DNA of 64,000 bases from Limnomonas spitsbergensis (Eukaryota > Chlorophyta > Chlorophyceae > Chlamydomonadales): positions 124,001-188,000 of the forward strand of contig JAYJMM010000029.1 of assembly GCA_037349105.1 (NCBI GenBank), in the 5' to 3' direction. Both the position numbers and the translations under genes were made by a program. Shown one piece after another: positions 1 through 11,800 of this stretch. Each line of letters opens with the position of its first letter. The stretch's first letter is position 1. A model generated the notes under the pieces. It worked only from the letters and a program-made list of their open reading frames with translations. It was not told the origin of the DNA and searched no databases.

Positions 1-720
1 CAGCAGGTGAAATGTGTGGGTGAGAGGTGCAGGTGAGGTGCGTGGGTGTGAAAGGTGTAGGGAAGAGGTGTGGGTGAGAGGTGTGGGTGAAATGTGAAGA
101 TTGATTGATGTGAGGCAGAGGGAGGGAAGACACGGGGCCCAACTGCTGGTACGGCACAGGGTTGATGTGAGGCAGAGGGAGGGAAGACATGGGGCCCAAC
201 TGCTGGTACGGCACAGGGTTGATGTGAGGCAGAGGGAGGGAAGACACGGGGCCCAACTGCTGGTACGGCACAGGGTTGATGTGAGGCAGAGGGAGGGAAG
301 ACACGGGGCCCAACTGCTGGTACGGCACAGGGTTGATGTGAGGCAGAGGGAGGGATGACACGGGGCCCAACTGCTGGTACGGCACAGGGTTGATGTGAGG
401 CAGAGGGAGGGAAGACACGGGGCCCAACTGCTGGTACGGCACAGGGTTGATGTGAGGCAGAGGGAGGGAAGACACGGGGCCCAACTGCTGGTACGGCACA
501 GGGTTGATGTGAGGCAGAGGGAGGGAAGACACGGGGCCCAACTGCTGGTACGGCACAGGGTTGATGTACTTTCATCAACTCGTCGAGCTCGCAGGGTGAA
601 TGTACTTTCATGTTGGTGTGAAGATTGAATGTGTGAGTGAGGTGTGAGTTGAATGTGTGAGAGGTGTGGGTGTAAGTGAGAAGCATGGGCAACATGAGAG
701 GTTGAGAGGAGACAGAGATG
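1..720. repeat. 57-bp tandem repeat within dynein intron 32
   Basis: About eight near-identical copies of a 57-bp unit occupy roughly 103-565, flanked by GTGAG-rich low-complexity DNA. The unit is an exact multiple of three, so it reads open on both strands, but no dynein similarity was recognised. It may be the edge of the next exon, which lies outside the window. Confidence 0.8.
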
Positions 721-819
721 CCCACCTCAGCAATGTATTTGGGAGGCACATTCATAGATGCACCGCTGGCACCGCACAACATCCTGAACACCCCCCACCC
801 CAATCAATTCAGCCACCTC

Positions 820-925
820 AGCCATGAAATCGGGTTGCGTGTTGAAGTGTTGATCCAGCTCAGCCCCAGGTGCCTCCAACCCTGCTCATGCGGCTCCAGA
901 TACACCATTATGTAGTGGCACACGG
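820..925 (-). repeat. Decayed copy of exon 32 3' edge
   Basis: Aligns over about 100 bp to exon 32 (2682-2790), from the CTCAGCCATG..ATCGGG stretch to GCGGCTCCAGATACACCAT, with indels that break the frame. Further copies lie at about 1921-2030, 2090-2190 and 2508-2606, each next to a TGAG array. Confidence 0.8.
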
Positions 926-939
926 TGGCATTGCACACC

Positions 940-1924
940 ACCCACTCACTCACTCACTCACTCACTCACTCACTCACTCACTCACTCACTCACTCACTCA
1001 CTCACTCACTCAACCACCCACTCACTCACTCACTCACTCACTCACTCACTCACTCACTCACTCACTCACTCACTCACTCACTCACTCACTCACTCACTCA
1101 CTCACTCACTCACTCACTCACTCACTCACTCACTCACTCACTCACTCACTCACTCACTCACTCACTCACTCACTCACTCACTCACTCACTCACTCACTCA
1201 CTCACTCACTCACTCACTCACTCACTCACTCACTCACTCACTCACTCACTCACTCACTCACTCACTCACTCACTCACTCACTCACTCACTCACTCACTCA
1301 CTCACTCACTCACTCACTCACTCACTCACTCACTCACTCACTCACTCACTCACTCACTCACTCACTCACTCACTCACTCACTCACTCACTCACTCACTCA
1401 CTCACTCACTCACTCACTCACTCACTCACTCACTCACTCACTCACTCATCCACCCACCCACCCACCCACTCACTCACTCACTCACTCACTCACTCACTCA
1501 CTCACTCACTCACTCACTCACTCACTCACTCACTCACTCACTCACTCACTCACTCACTCACTCACTCACTCACTCACTCACTCACTCACTCACTCACTCA
1601 CTCACTCACTCACTCACTCACCCACTCACTCACTCACTCACTCACTCACTCACTCACTCACTCACTCACTCACTCACTCACTCACTCACTCACTCACTCA
1701 CTCACTCACTCACTCACTCACTCACTCACTCACTCACTCACTCACTCACTCACTCACTCACTCACTCACTCACTCACTCACTCACTCACTCACTCACTCA
1801 CTCACTCACTCACTCACTCACTCACTCACTCACTCACTCACTCACTCACTCACTCACTCACTCACTCACTCACTCACTCACTCACTCACTCACTCACTCA
1901 CTCACTCACTCACTCACTCACTCA
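940..1924. repeat. (CTCA)n microsatellite, about 1 kb
   Basis: An almost pure tetranucleotide array with a few CCCA interruptions. On the minus strand it reads (TGAG)n, matching the donor GTGAGTGG of exon 32, so it probably grew from a donor-edge repeat. Long Thr-His-Ser-Leu reading frames here are artefacts. Confidence 0.95.
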
Positions 1925-2202
1925 CCTCGGCCATGCAATTGGGAAGTGTGTTGATCCAGCTGAACGCTAGAGGCATTCAGTCCAGCTAATGCGGCTCCAG
2001 ATCACGCAGCTGCACACCTTGGAACTGCACACCACCGGTCCACCCACCCACTCACCCACTCACCCTACCATCCATCCAATCACCCACTCACCCCAGCCAT
2101 GAATCGAGAGGCATAATCCAGCTCAGCAATAGGGGCCTCCATCCCAGCTGATGTGGTTCCAGGCACACCATTCCGCAGCGGGACACGGAGGCATGGCACA
2201 CC

Positions 2203-2507
2203 ACTGACCCACCCACCCACTCACCCACCCACTCACCCACCCACCCACCCACTCACCCACTCACTCACTCACTCACTCACTCACTCACTCACTCACTCAC
2301 TCACTCACTCACTCACTCACTCACTCACTCACTCACTCACTCACTCACTCACTCACTCACTCACTCACTCACTCACTCACTCACTCACTCACTCACTCAC
2401 TCACTCACTCACTCACTCACTCACTCACTCACTCACTCACTCACTCACTCACTCACTCACTCACTCACTCACTCACTCACTCACTCACTCACTCACTCAC
2501 TCACTCA
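2203..2507. repeat. Second (CTCA)n microsatellite in dynein intron 32
   Basis: About 300 bp, starting as CCCACTCA units and becoming pure ACTC. It is separated from the first array by decayed copies of the exon 32 3' edge. Confidence 0.93.
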
Positions 2508-2606
2508 CCTCAGACATTAAATTGGGCAGCGCGTTGATCAATCTCAGCAACATGGGCCTCTACCCCAGCTGATTTGCCTCTGGGTACACCATTCCGCAGC
2601 GGGACA
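2508..2606 (-). repeat. Decayed copy of exon 32 3' edge, nearest to exon
   Basis: Resembles the end of exon 32, including ACACCATTCCGCAGCGGGAC, with a premature stop and no intact frame. It lies between the true donor and the second TGAG array. Confidence 0.8.
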
Positions 2607-2681
2607 TAGTGGCACGACACACCACCAACCCACCCACTCACCCACCCACTCACCCACCCACTCACCAACCCACCCACTCAC

Positions 2682-2857
2682 CCGAGCCATGCAATCGGGC
2701 AGCGTGTTAATCCAGCTCAGCACCAAGGGCCTCCACCCCAGCTGATGCGGCTCCAGATACACCATCCCGCAGCGGGACACAGTGGCGGGGGAGGCGACGG
2801 CCAGGTCAGCCACCTCAAAGATCATATTCATGGACGGGCTCATGGATATGATCTCGC
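2682..2857 (-). CDS. Dynein heavy chain exon 32 (AAA2; last exon in window)
   Basis: Encodes [20 protein letters not shown], then [20 protein letters not shown] and [18 protein letters not shown]. Starts phase 1 and ends phase 0 at donor GTGAGTGG. No recognisable downstream dynein exon occurs before base 1. Confidence 0.95.
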
Positions 2858-5800
2858 CTGGGGGGAGAGGGTTCAGGGTGTCAGGATTTAAGGTTTAGGA
2901 TTTTGGGTTGACAATTTCGTGTACAGGGTTCAAGGTGGACAGACCATGGTTAAAGGTTTAGGGTCAAGGGTTTAATGTTTGTATTTGAGGGTTCAATGTT
3001 TTGGTCGAGGGTTGAGGGTTGAGGGTTCAAGGTTGACTTTCGCCCAAGGAGCCAGCAGGAAGCTGCTGTGGCCACAGGGGACACAAGGAGCCAAGCAGGG
3101 CAGGTCATGGTGTCAGGCTTGAACAGCACAGCACACAGTAGCACTCACATCAACAACAGTGTGATGAGCAAAAGTGGTTCAAAATGATCGTCTTCGTCAG
3201 GTCTGAGAGTCAACACAGGACCTTCCTTCTGTAAAAACTACGTCTGTCCCGCTGAGGTCTGCTCTATATGCTCTGAGACAGCATATGCCCCTCATTCTCT
3301 CTCTTTCTTCCTCTCTGCTCTATATTCCCCCCTCTTTCTCTCGTATCCCCTATTTCTCCTCTTTCCCCCACTTTCTCCCTCTCTGCTCTCTCCGTCCCCC
3401 TCTTTTCCCTCTCTTTTCCCCTCGTTCTCCCTCTTTCACACCCGCATCCCCACCCACCTGAGTTGAGGCAGAGCTTTTTGTTGTCGTCGAGCACCGTGTT
3501 CATGTTCTCAATCCAGATGGCGTCCACCGGCCCGTCCAGCACCATCCACTTGCGGTGTGGCAGGGGGTTGCTCGCCACGGCGCGGTACGTCACGGCAAGG
3601 ATGCCATCTGTCCACTCATGAGTGACCGGGTCAAACTGAGGGGGCAGATCCAAGAGGGCAGAGCCAAGGGGTGGGAGGTCTCAGGCAGCTTGAGGTGAGG
3701 GGGGAGAGGTCAGGCAACAAGTGTGATTGTGTCAAACTGAGGGGGCAGATCCAAGAGGGCAGATCCAAGGGGTGGGAGGTCTCAGGCAGCGTGAGGTGAG
3801 GGGGGAGAGGTCAGGCAACATGTGTGATTGGGCCAAACTGAGGGGGCAGATCCAAGAGGGCAGATCCAAAGGTTGCGAGATCTCAGGCAGCATGAGGTGG
3901 GGGCAGATCTAGGGGTGGACTGGCCAGGCAACATGGGGGGGGGGCATAATGAAAGACCTAGGGATACACACACACACATGCGTCACACACACACACACAC
4001 AAACAAACACACAGTACCCTGAACCCCTTAGCACCTGACCGTACAGCTGCCCCATGGTGATTGACTTGGGGTTGATGACGTGGTGCTCCGCCTTGGTCTG
4101 CCCCTCCTCCCCGCGCTGCTCCATGAGAGTCAGCGCCTCAGCCAGCACGCGGTACGAGCAGGTCTTGCCGCTGAACGGCAGGCCCACGATCATCAGACCG
4201 TGACGCACCACAATCATTTCATACAGCTGGATGCTCTGGAAGGAGAGGCGGAGGGTGATGGGGGAGGGGGGGGGGGGGGGCGGAGTTCAAGGGGGGAAGA
4301 GGAGGAGGAGGGAGAGGGGTGGGTGGGAGCGGAGTTCCAGGGGGAGGGAGGATCATGAGGGAGGATTGTGGGGGGGGGAGGGGAGGATGGGGGGTAAGGA
4401 GCACAGGATGATGGACATTTTTATGGGTTGATGGGTGAAAATAGAAAGAGCAGGGGGGGGGGGGGTTACGGAGATCAAGGGGGGCTCGCAGGATAGGAAA
4501 GACGGACGCCATGAGGGGGAGGGTAGGAGGGAGGCTGGATGATGAAGATACTATTGGTAGTAGCGGTAGTAGTAGTAGAGGGAGGGGAGGCAGGGGGGGG
4601 AGTGAGGAGATTTCAGGGTTGGGGGACACTGGGGTATGCCAGCATTGTATTTGGTGTGCTCAAAGGCCTAACCTGCTCTTATATGCTATGGTAAGTGATG
4701 CACCTTTACCTGTTGAAGGGGCCTGCTAAGTAACACTAAGTAACGCTGAGTCACGCTAAGTAACGCTAAGTAACGCTGAGTCACGTTAAGTAACGCTAAG
4801 TAACACTTAAGTAACGCTGAGTCACGCTAAGTAACGCTGAGTAACGCTGAGTCACGCTAAGTAACGCTACGTAACGCTAAGTAACGCTGAGTCACGCTAA
4901 GTAAGGCCCCTTCAACACACATCACAACCTATAAGAAAGAAAAGGAGGAACGTGCTAAAAATTGGGTGCTTGAGAGTCAAGGAAAACAGCGCAGCATGGG
5001 AGGGAACTTCATCCTTGCCGCAACGATTAAGCTTAAGTCCAGCTGACGCTCCCCTGGATTGTGTTCACCCGCGGAGAGTACTGAACCACCTGATGTATCC
5101 TCTTGATGTGTTCTCATCCCGTTAACAGCAATCAAACACTGACCCAGCTGACGCTCGCTCTGGATTGTGTTTACATTTGGTGAAAAACAATAGAGCACTG
5201 CCCCACCTGAAGCTCGCTTTGGATTGGTTAACATTCGAAAAAACAATATTGAGCATTGACCTAGCTGATAACTCGTGCTAGGCTCTGGATTTTCAACTTG
5301 AAAACAAAAAAAACGAGCACTAACCTAGCTGATGCGTGCTCTGGATTGCGAGCTTGTCCATCAAAATAAATGTCATGACGCCCTCACCTTGAGCAGGAAG
5401 TACTCCGTAGGCTGCAGGTTCATCTTGAGGCACACGTCCTCCATGGCCACTTCCATCTTCTTATAGTCGGGCTTGGGCAGGACCACGCCGGGGAACAGGT
5501 CACTGATGATACCCTGAGGTGGGGGGGGGGGGGTCAGGGGTTAGGGTGTAGGGTGTAGGGTATAGGGTAAAGGGTTTAGGGTACTCCCCCCCTAAACCCT
5601 TAACCCGGGAACAGGTCACTAATGATACCCTGAGGTGGGGAAGGGGGACACAGGTCAAAAGAAAAAGATGGAGGAGGGAGGAGGGAGGCACTGGCCAGAA
5701 AAGTGGGATGGCAGAGGGGGGGAGGAGGTAGTGGGACACCTGTCAGAGAGGTGGGAGGGAGGAGGGAGGAGGGTGGGGGAGGCAGGGCAGGGGGGGCTAT

Positions 5801-8800
5801 GACAGTTTGCACATGTTAAGAGTCGAAGGGTAAAGGGTTCAAGGTTCAAGGAACAGAGCTTTCCTGAAACCACGGCGCGTCGTGTGACAGGAGCTTTCAC
5901 AGGTGGGGGGCTAAGGGTTTGGTAATGAAGGGGCAGGGCTTGCCTGGAACAGCGGCACATCGTGAGACAGGAACTTGCAAAGGTCAATGGTTGAGGGATT
6001 GGGGGTTTAGGGTAAAAGGTTTAAGGGGCAGGGCTTGCCTGGAACAGCGGCACATCGTGAGACAGGAACTTGCACAGGTTGACGTCGATGATGGAGCGCA
6101 GCATCAGGACCAGCTCGTTCTGTTCGGGGAAGCGGCGCTTGAGGTTGCCGGCAGCACGCAGGACTGCAATCACGGCACGCATGCCTGCAAAGGGGGGGGG
6201 AGGCAGGCAGAGTGCAAGGGTGAGCCGCAGTCAGAGTGGTCCTGGCTGGACAGCTGCTCCTTCCCCCAATGCACAAACATCACCCACCATCCACCTACCA
6301 TAATCACAGTGATCCTAGCCATACAGCTGCTCCTTATTACAACACATATACATACCCTCCGTCCCTCCCACCACCTACCTTCCAAAGTCAATGTGGTCCC
6401 GGCTGAACAGCTGCTCAATGTCCCAACACCCACCCACCCACACACACACCTCCTATCACCCACAATCATCAAAGTGGTCCTAGCTTAACATCTGCTGCTT
6501 CCCCCAGCACATCAACACGACCTCCCCCAAACCTCCCCAAACCACCACAGCGATCCTATCCAGACAGCTGTTTCCCCTCCCAGCACATACACACCTCCCC
6601 ACACACACCTCAGCTGTCGTGGTCCTGGCTGAACAGCTGCTCGTTCCCTCAATAAACAAACACACACATGTCCCTCCCCCTCCCCCCAGCCACCGTATTC
6701 GTAGTGGTCCTGGCTGAACAGCTGATCGTTCCCTCAATACACAAACACACACAGATGACCCCCCCCTCTCCCCACCCACCGTAGTCATAGTGGTCCTGGC
6801 TGGACAGCTGCTCTGAGCACAGCTTGTAGCACTGCACGATTTTCTTGGAGCACTCGCGCGCAGCCAGGTACCCGTTAGAGTAGAGGATGATCTCACTGAT
6901 CATTGCGTAATCGGGCACCATCATGGCCACTGTGCGGAACAGGGCCTGAGGGGGAACATGCACAGAGGGGGAGGGGTGCAGTCAGTGGGAGGAGCAGACC
7001 AGCAGAGTCGCTTGGAGTCAACGATGATCATGGCATAGTCGGGCACCATGGCCACGGTACGGAACAAGGCCTGAGGGGGAACATGCACAGAGGGGGAGGG
7101 TTGCAGTCAGTGGGAGGAGCAGACCAGCAGAGTCGCTTGGAGTGAACGATGATCATGGCATAGTTGGGCACCATCATGGCCACGGTACGGAACAAGGCCT
7201 GAGTGGGGACATGCACAGAGGGGGAGGGTTGCAGTCAGTGGGAGGAGCAGACCAGCAGAGTCGCTTGGAGTGCACGATGATCATGGCATAGTCGGGCACC
7301 ATCATAGCCACTGTGCAGAACAAGGCCTGAGTGGGAACATGCACAGAGGGGGAGGGGTGCAGTCAGTGGGAGGAGTAGACCAGCAGAGTCGCTTGGAGTG
7401 CACGATGATCATGGCATAGTCGGGCACCATCATGGCCACGGTACGGAACAAGGCCTGAGGGGGAACATGCACAGAGGGGGAGGGTTGCAGTCAGTGGGAG
7501 GAGCAGACCAGCAGAGTCGTTTGGAGTGAACGATGATCATGGCATAGTTGGGCACCATCATGGCCACTGTGCAGAACAAGGCCTGAGGGGGAACATGCAC
7601 AGAGGGGGAGGGTTGCAGTCAGTGGGAGGAGCAGACCAGCAGAGTCGTTTGGAGTGAACGATGATCATGGCATAGTCGGGCACCATCATGGCCACTGTGC
7701 AGAACAAGGCCTGAGAGGGAACATGCACAGAGGGGGAGGGTTGCAGTCAGTGGGAGGAGCAGACCAGCAGAGTCGTTTGGAGTGAACGATGATCATGGCA
7801 TAGTCGGGCACCATCATGGCCACGGTACGGAACAGGGCCTAAAGGGGAGAATTCAGAGGGGGGGATGCTAGCAGTCAGTGGGAGGAGCAGAGCCGTTTTG
7901 AGTGGAGGATGATGTCGCTGATCATTGCGTAGTCGGGCACCATCATGGCCACGGTACGGAACAGGGCCTGAGGGGGGTGCGTGCACATGGGGGAAGGGTT
8001 GCAGTCAGTGGGAAGATCAGACCAGCAGAGCCTTTAAGAGTGGAGGCAGATCTGGCTGATCATTGCGTAGTCAGGCACCATCATGGCCACTGTGCGGAAT
8101 AGGGCCTGAGGGGGGCGCGTGCACAGGGGGGGAGGGGTGCAGTCAGTGGGAGGAGTAGACTAGCGGAGCCATTTTGAGTGGAGGTTGATCTCGCTGATCA
8201 TGGCGTAGTCGGGCACCATCATGGCCACTAAACGGAACAGGGCCTGAAGGGGAGCATGCGAAGGGAGGAGGGGTGCATCCAGTGAGAGGAGCAGAGCCTG
8301 TTGAAGTAGAGGATGATGTCGCGGATCATGGCATAGTCTGGCACCACCATGATGATGGTACAGGACAGGGCCTCAAGGGTGTAAGTTAAGACAGAGGGAG
8401 GGGGGGGGGCAGCAGGGAGGGTGGAAGATGTGGCCTGCTAGGGGAGCAGATACGAGCTGCCCTTACATCCCCTCTGCACACACCCTCTGCACATTGCTCA
8501 CTGATCCAAACTGCCCTCATATCCCCTCTCTCCACACAGCCTCCGCTTCCTGCTCACCTTGGGGTTATCTGTCAGGTCTGACCAGCCCGCATAGCCCCCT
8601 CTCCCCACACGAGCTCCTCACTACACTCAGCTCCCAGCTACCCTCTACTACCCACTACTCCCCACCACTTCCTGCTCACAAAGCCTCACTCTTCTAGAGG
8701 TTGTCAGGCAGATCTACCCCGGCTGCATAGCCCTCTCTCCCCTTATGCGCTCCTCGCTACCCTAAACTTCCCGCTACACTCTGCTCCCCACCACTCCCTG

Positions 8801-11800
8801 CTCTCTGTCCCCGCTCTCCTTGACTTTTCCAGCAGATCCGACCCGCCTGCACATCCCGGGTTCATCGTAATAGTGCTCCACTTGAGCTGCATCTTGGTCC
8901 CCACACCCTCCTTGCTCCTGCTCCTCACTCCCCTTCAGATTGTGAGGGCAGGTCCAACCTGCCTTCACATCCCCTTTCCCCTCACCCTCCTCGCCCCTGC
9001 TCCCCACCACCCTCCGCTCCTCACATGTCCCTGCTCTCTGCTCCCTGCTCACCTTGAGGTTATCAGTCAGGTCTGACCTGTCCCTATATCCCTCTCTCGC
9101 TACACTCAGCTCCCCTGCCCCTTCTGCTCCCCACTACTCCCTGCCCCCCATTCCTCGCTCACCTTAAGGTTGTCCGGCAAGTCCGACCTGCCCGCATACC
9201 CCGGGTTCATCGTGATGGCGCACCATGCACTCCACTTGAGCTGCATCTCGGTCCCCTCAAACACGAACTGCTTGAGCTTGGCCGCGACGGCGCGCTGGAT
9301 GTCCAGCACCTGCTGCGCCACCACGGACAGCACCTGCACGATTTGTAAACATCAGGGTTCAGGGTCCGACATGGGCTGCGCCACCACGGCAATTAATGCC
9401 CACAATATGAAGATTAGGGGTCAGGGTTAAACACCGGCTGCGCCACCACACACATTAGGGGTTTAATACGGGCTGCGACAGACATGACGATCAGGCACCC
9501 CCATCGCATCCATCTACCTCCAGATAAAGGCTGTTAGGGCTTAGGGTTGAGGTGACCCCTAAAACGTCATATCTTGTACCGCTCACCTCCAGGTTGATGC
9601 GGTTGAACTCGTCGAAGCACGCCCAGGCGCCGCTGGAGGCCAGGCCCTTAAAGAACTTGGCCATGGCCAGGTAGTCCAGAGAGTCGGAGCAGTTGAAGAC
9701 GACACACTGCGGGTGGCAAACAGGTTGCGGGGGGACAGGACGTCGTGGATGTGCGCAGCAGAGGGGTAGGACGGGTTGGGGGGAGGGGCAGGTTGGGGGG
9801 GGGGTCAAGTTGGGGGGGGCAGGTTGGGAGGAGGCAGGTGGGGGGGGGGCAGGTCTAAAAGCTTGGCCGCGGCGGGGAAGTCCAGGGAGTCGGGCAGTTG
9901 AAGACGACACAGTAGGGAGCAATGAGGTCAGGGGTGAAGATTTTTGTCAGCAAAGGAAAAAACGGCCACGGCTTAATGGGAGATCAGGGGAACATGAGGC
10001 AGTTCAGGGGATCAGGAAGCAGTACATGGGATCATTAGGCAGCACAGGGGATCAGGAAGCAGTACAGGCACAAATCCAGGAGGCAGTGCAGCGGATCAGG
10101 AGACAATGTAACGATGACAGGAAGTGAATAGCGTCACCGACCGTCCATCAGCACCATGTGTGCACATGGAAAAGAGGACAGGACAATGCTCTCCCCGCCT
10201 GCTCCCCGCCTGCTCCTTGCCTGCTCCCCGCCTGCTCCCCGCCTGCTCCCCGCCTGCTCCCCGCCTGCACCCCGCCTGCTCCCCGTCTGCTCCCCGCCTG
10301 CTCCCCGTCTGCTCCACGTCTGCTCCCCGTCTGCTCCCCGTCTGCTCCCCGTCTGCTTCCCGCCTGCTCCCCTAACCCCGCCCGCGTCTTGCCCCCTCCC
10401 GCTCCCCGCTCCTCGCCCGCTCCCCTAACCCCGCCCGCCTCTTGCCTCCTGTCGCTCCCCGCTCCCCGCCTGCTCCCCGCCTGCTCCCCTAACCCCGCCC
10501 GCCTCTTGCCCCCTCCCGCTCCCCGCTCCTCGCCCGCTCCTCGCCTGCTCCCCGCCTGCTCCCCCAACCCCGCCCGCCTCTTGCCTCCTCCCGCTCCCCG
10601 CTCCTCGCCGCCCCCCGCCTGCTCCCCGCCTGCTCCCCTAACCCCGCCCGCCTCTTGCCCCCTCCCGCTCCCCGCTCCTCGCCCGCTCCTCGCCTGCGCC
10701 CCGCCTGCTCCCCTAACCCCGCCCGCCTCCTGCCCCCTCCCCGCTCCTCACCTGCTCATTGCCCTCCCCCTCCCAGCTCCCCGTTCCCCACCTGCTGCCC
10801 ACTTCTTGCTACCCACTCCTTGCTGCCCACTCCTTACTACCCACTCCCCGCTTACTCCCCACTCCCTGCCCGCTCCTGCACCTGTCTTGCCAGCGCCTTG
10901 GCGAGGTCTTTGGTGGTTTCCGTCTTCCCAGTCCCAGCAGGACCCTCCGGGGCTCCTCCCAGGGTCAAGTGGATGGCCCCCATCAGCGTGCGGTAACACC
11001 TGAGTGGAACGGATACATGGCTCTGTCAAAGATCCCACACGAGTTCATACAATTATACACAGGGTCGAGTGGATAGCCCCCATCAGCGAGCGGTAACACC
11101 TGAGTGGAACGGATACATTACTCTTTCAAAGCAGCTGCATGGATTCATAGGGTGATGCACAGGGTCAAGTGGATGGCCCCCATCAATGTGCGGTAACACC
11201 CGAGTGGGGCGAATGCATGGTTCTGTTAAAGCTGCCACACGGATTCATACAATTACGCAAAGGGTCAAAAGTGGAGGGACCCCATCAGCGTGCGGAGTGC
11301 GTCCAGTGCGGACACATTACTTTGTCACAGATGCTGCTGCATGGATTTATGTAAATATGTAGAGGGTCAGTGGATGGCCTCAATCCACATCCACATCCAC
11401 ACCCGCGTGTGGAACGGACGCGTGATTCTGCCACAGCTGCTGCAAACATCCACAACAAAGTGTTGCGGCACACTACGTTGTTTTAATACAACCATCAGCC
11501 CCAGCTCTCCATCCCCCTCTCTTCAGCCCCCCTGCTGCACCCCCCTGCCAGAATCGCCCCAACCTTGCTGCTTCCTTACCTGTCCTGCGCCCCTCCCTAA
11601 TGCCCCCCTCCTGTCCAAAGCCGCACCCCCCTGCTGCCCTCACCCCCCTGCCCCAAGCGCCCCCCCTACTGCCCCCTTCCCACCTGTCCGTCAGTGGTGT
11701 GATGACCAGCCGGCTGCTGTTGCCCAGGTACTCATAGCCATACTGAATGGTGGCGGACATCATGCGCATCATCACCGTGGAGCTGCGCTCGCCGTTGGGG

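Noticed and set aside
870..1989. Long Thr-His-Ser-Leu repeat proteins
   Set aside because: Translation of a pure CTCA microsatellite within a dynein intron.
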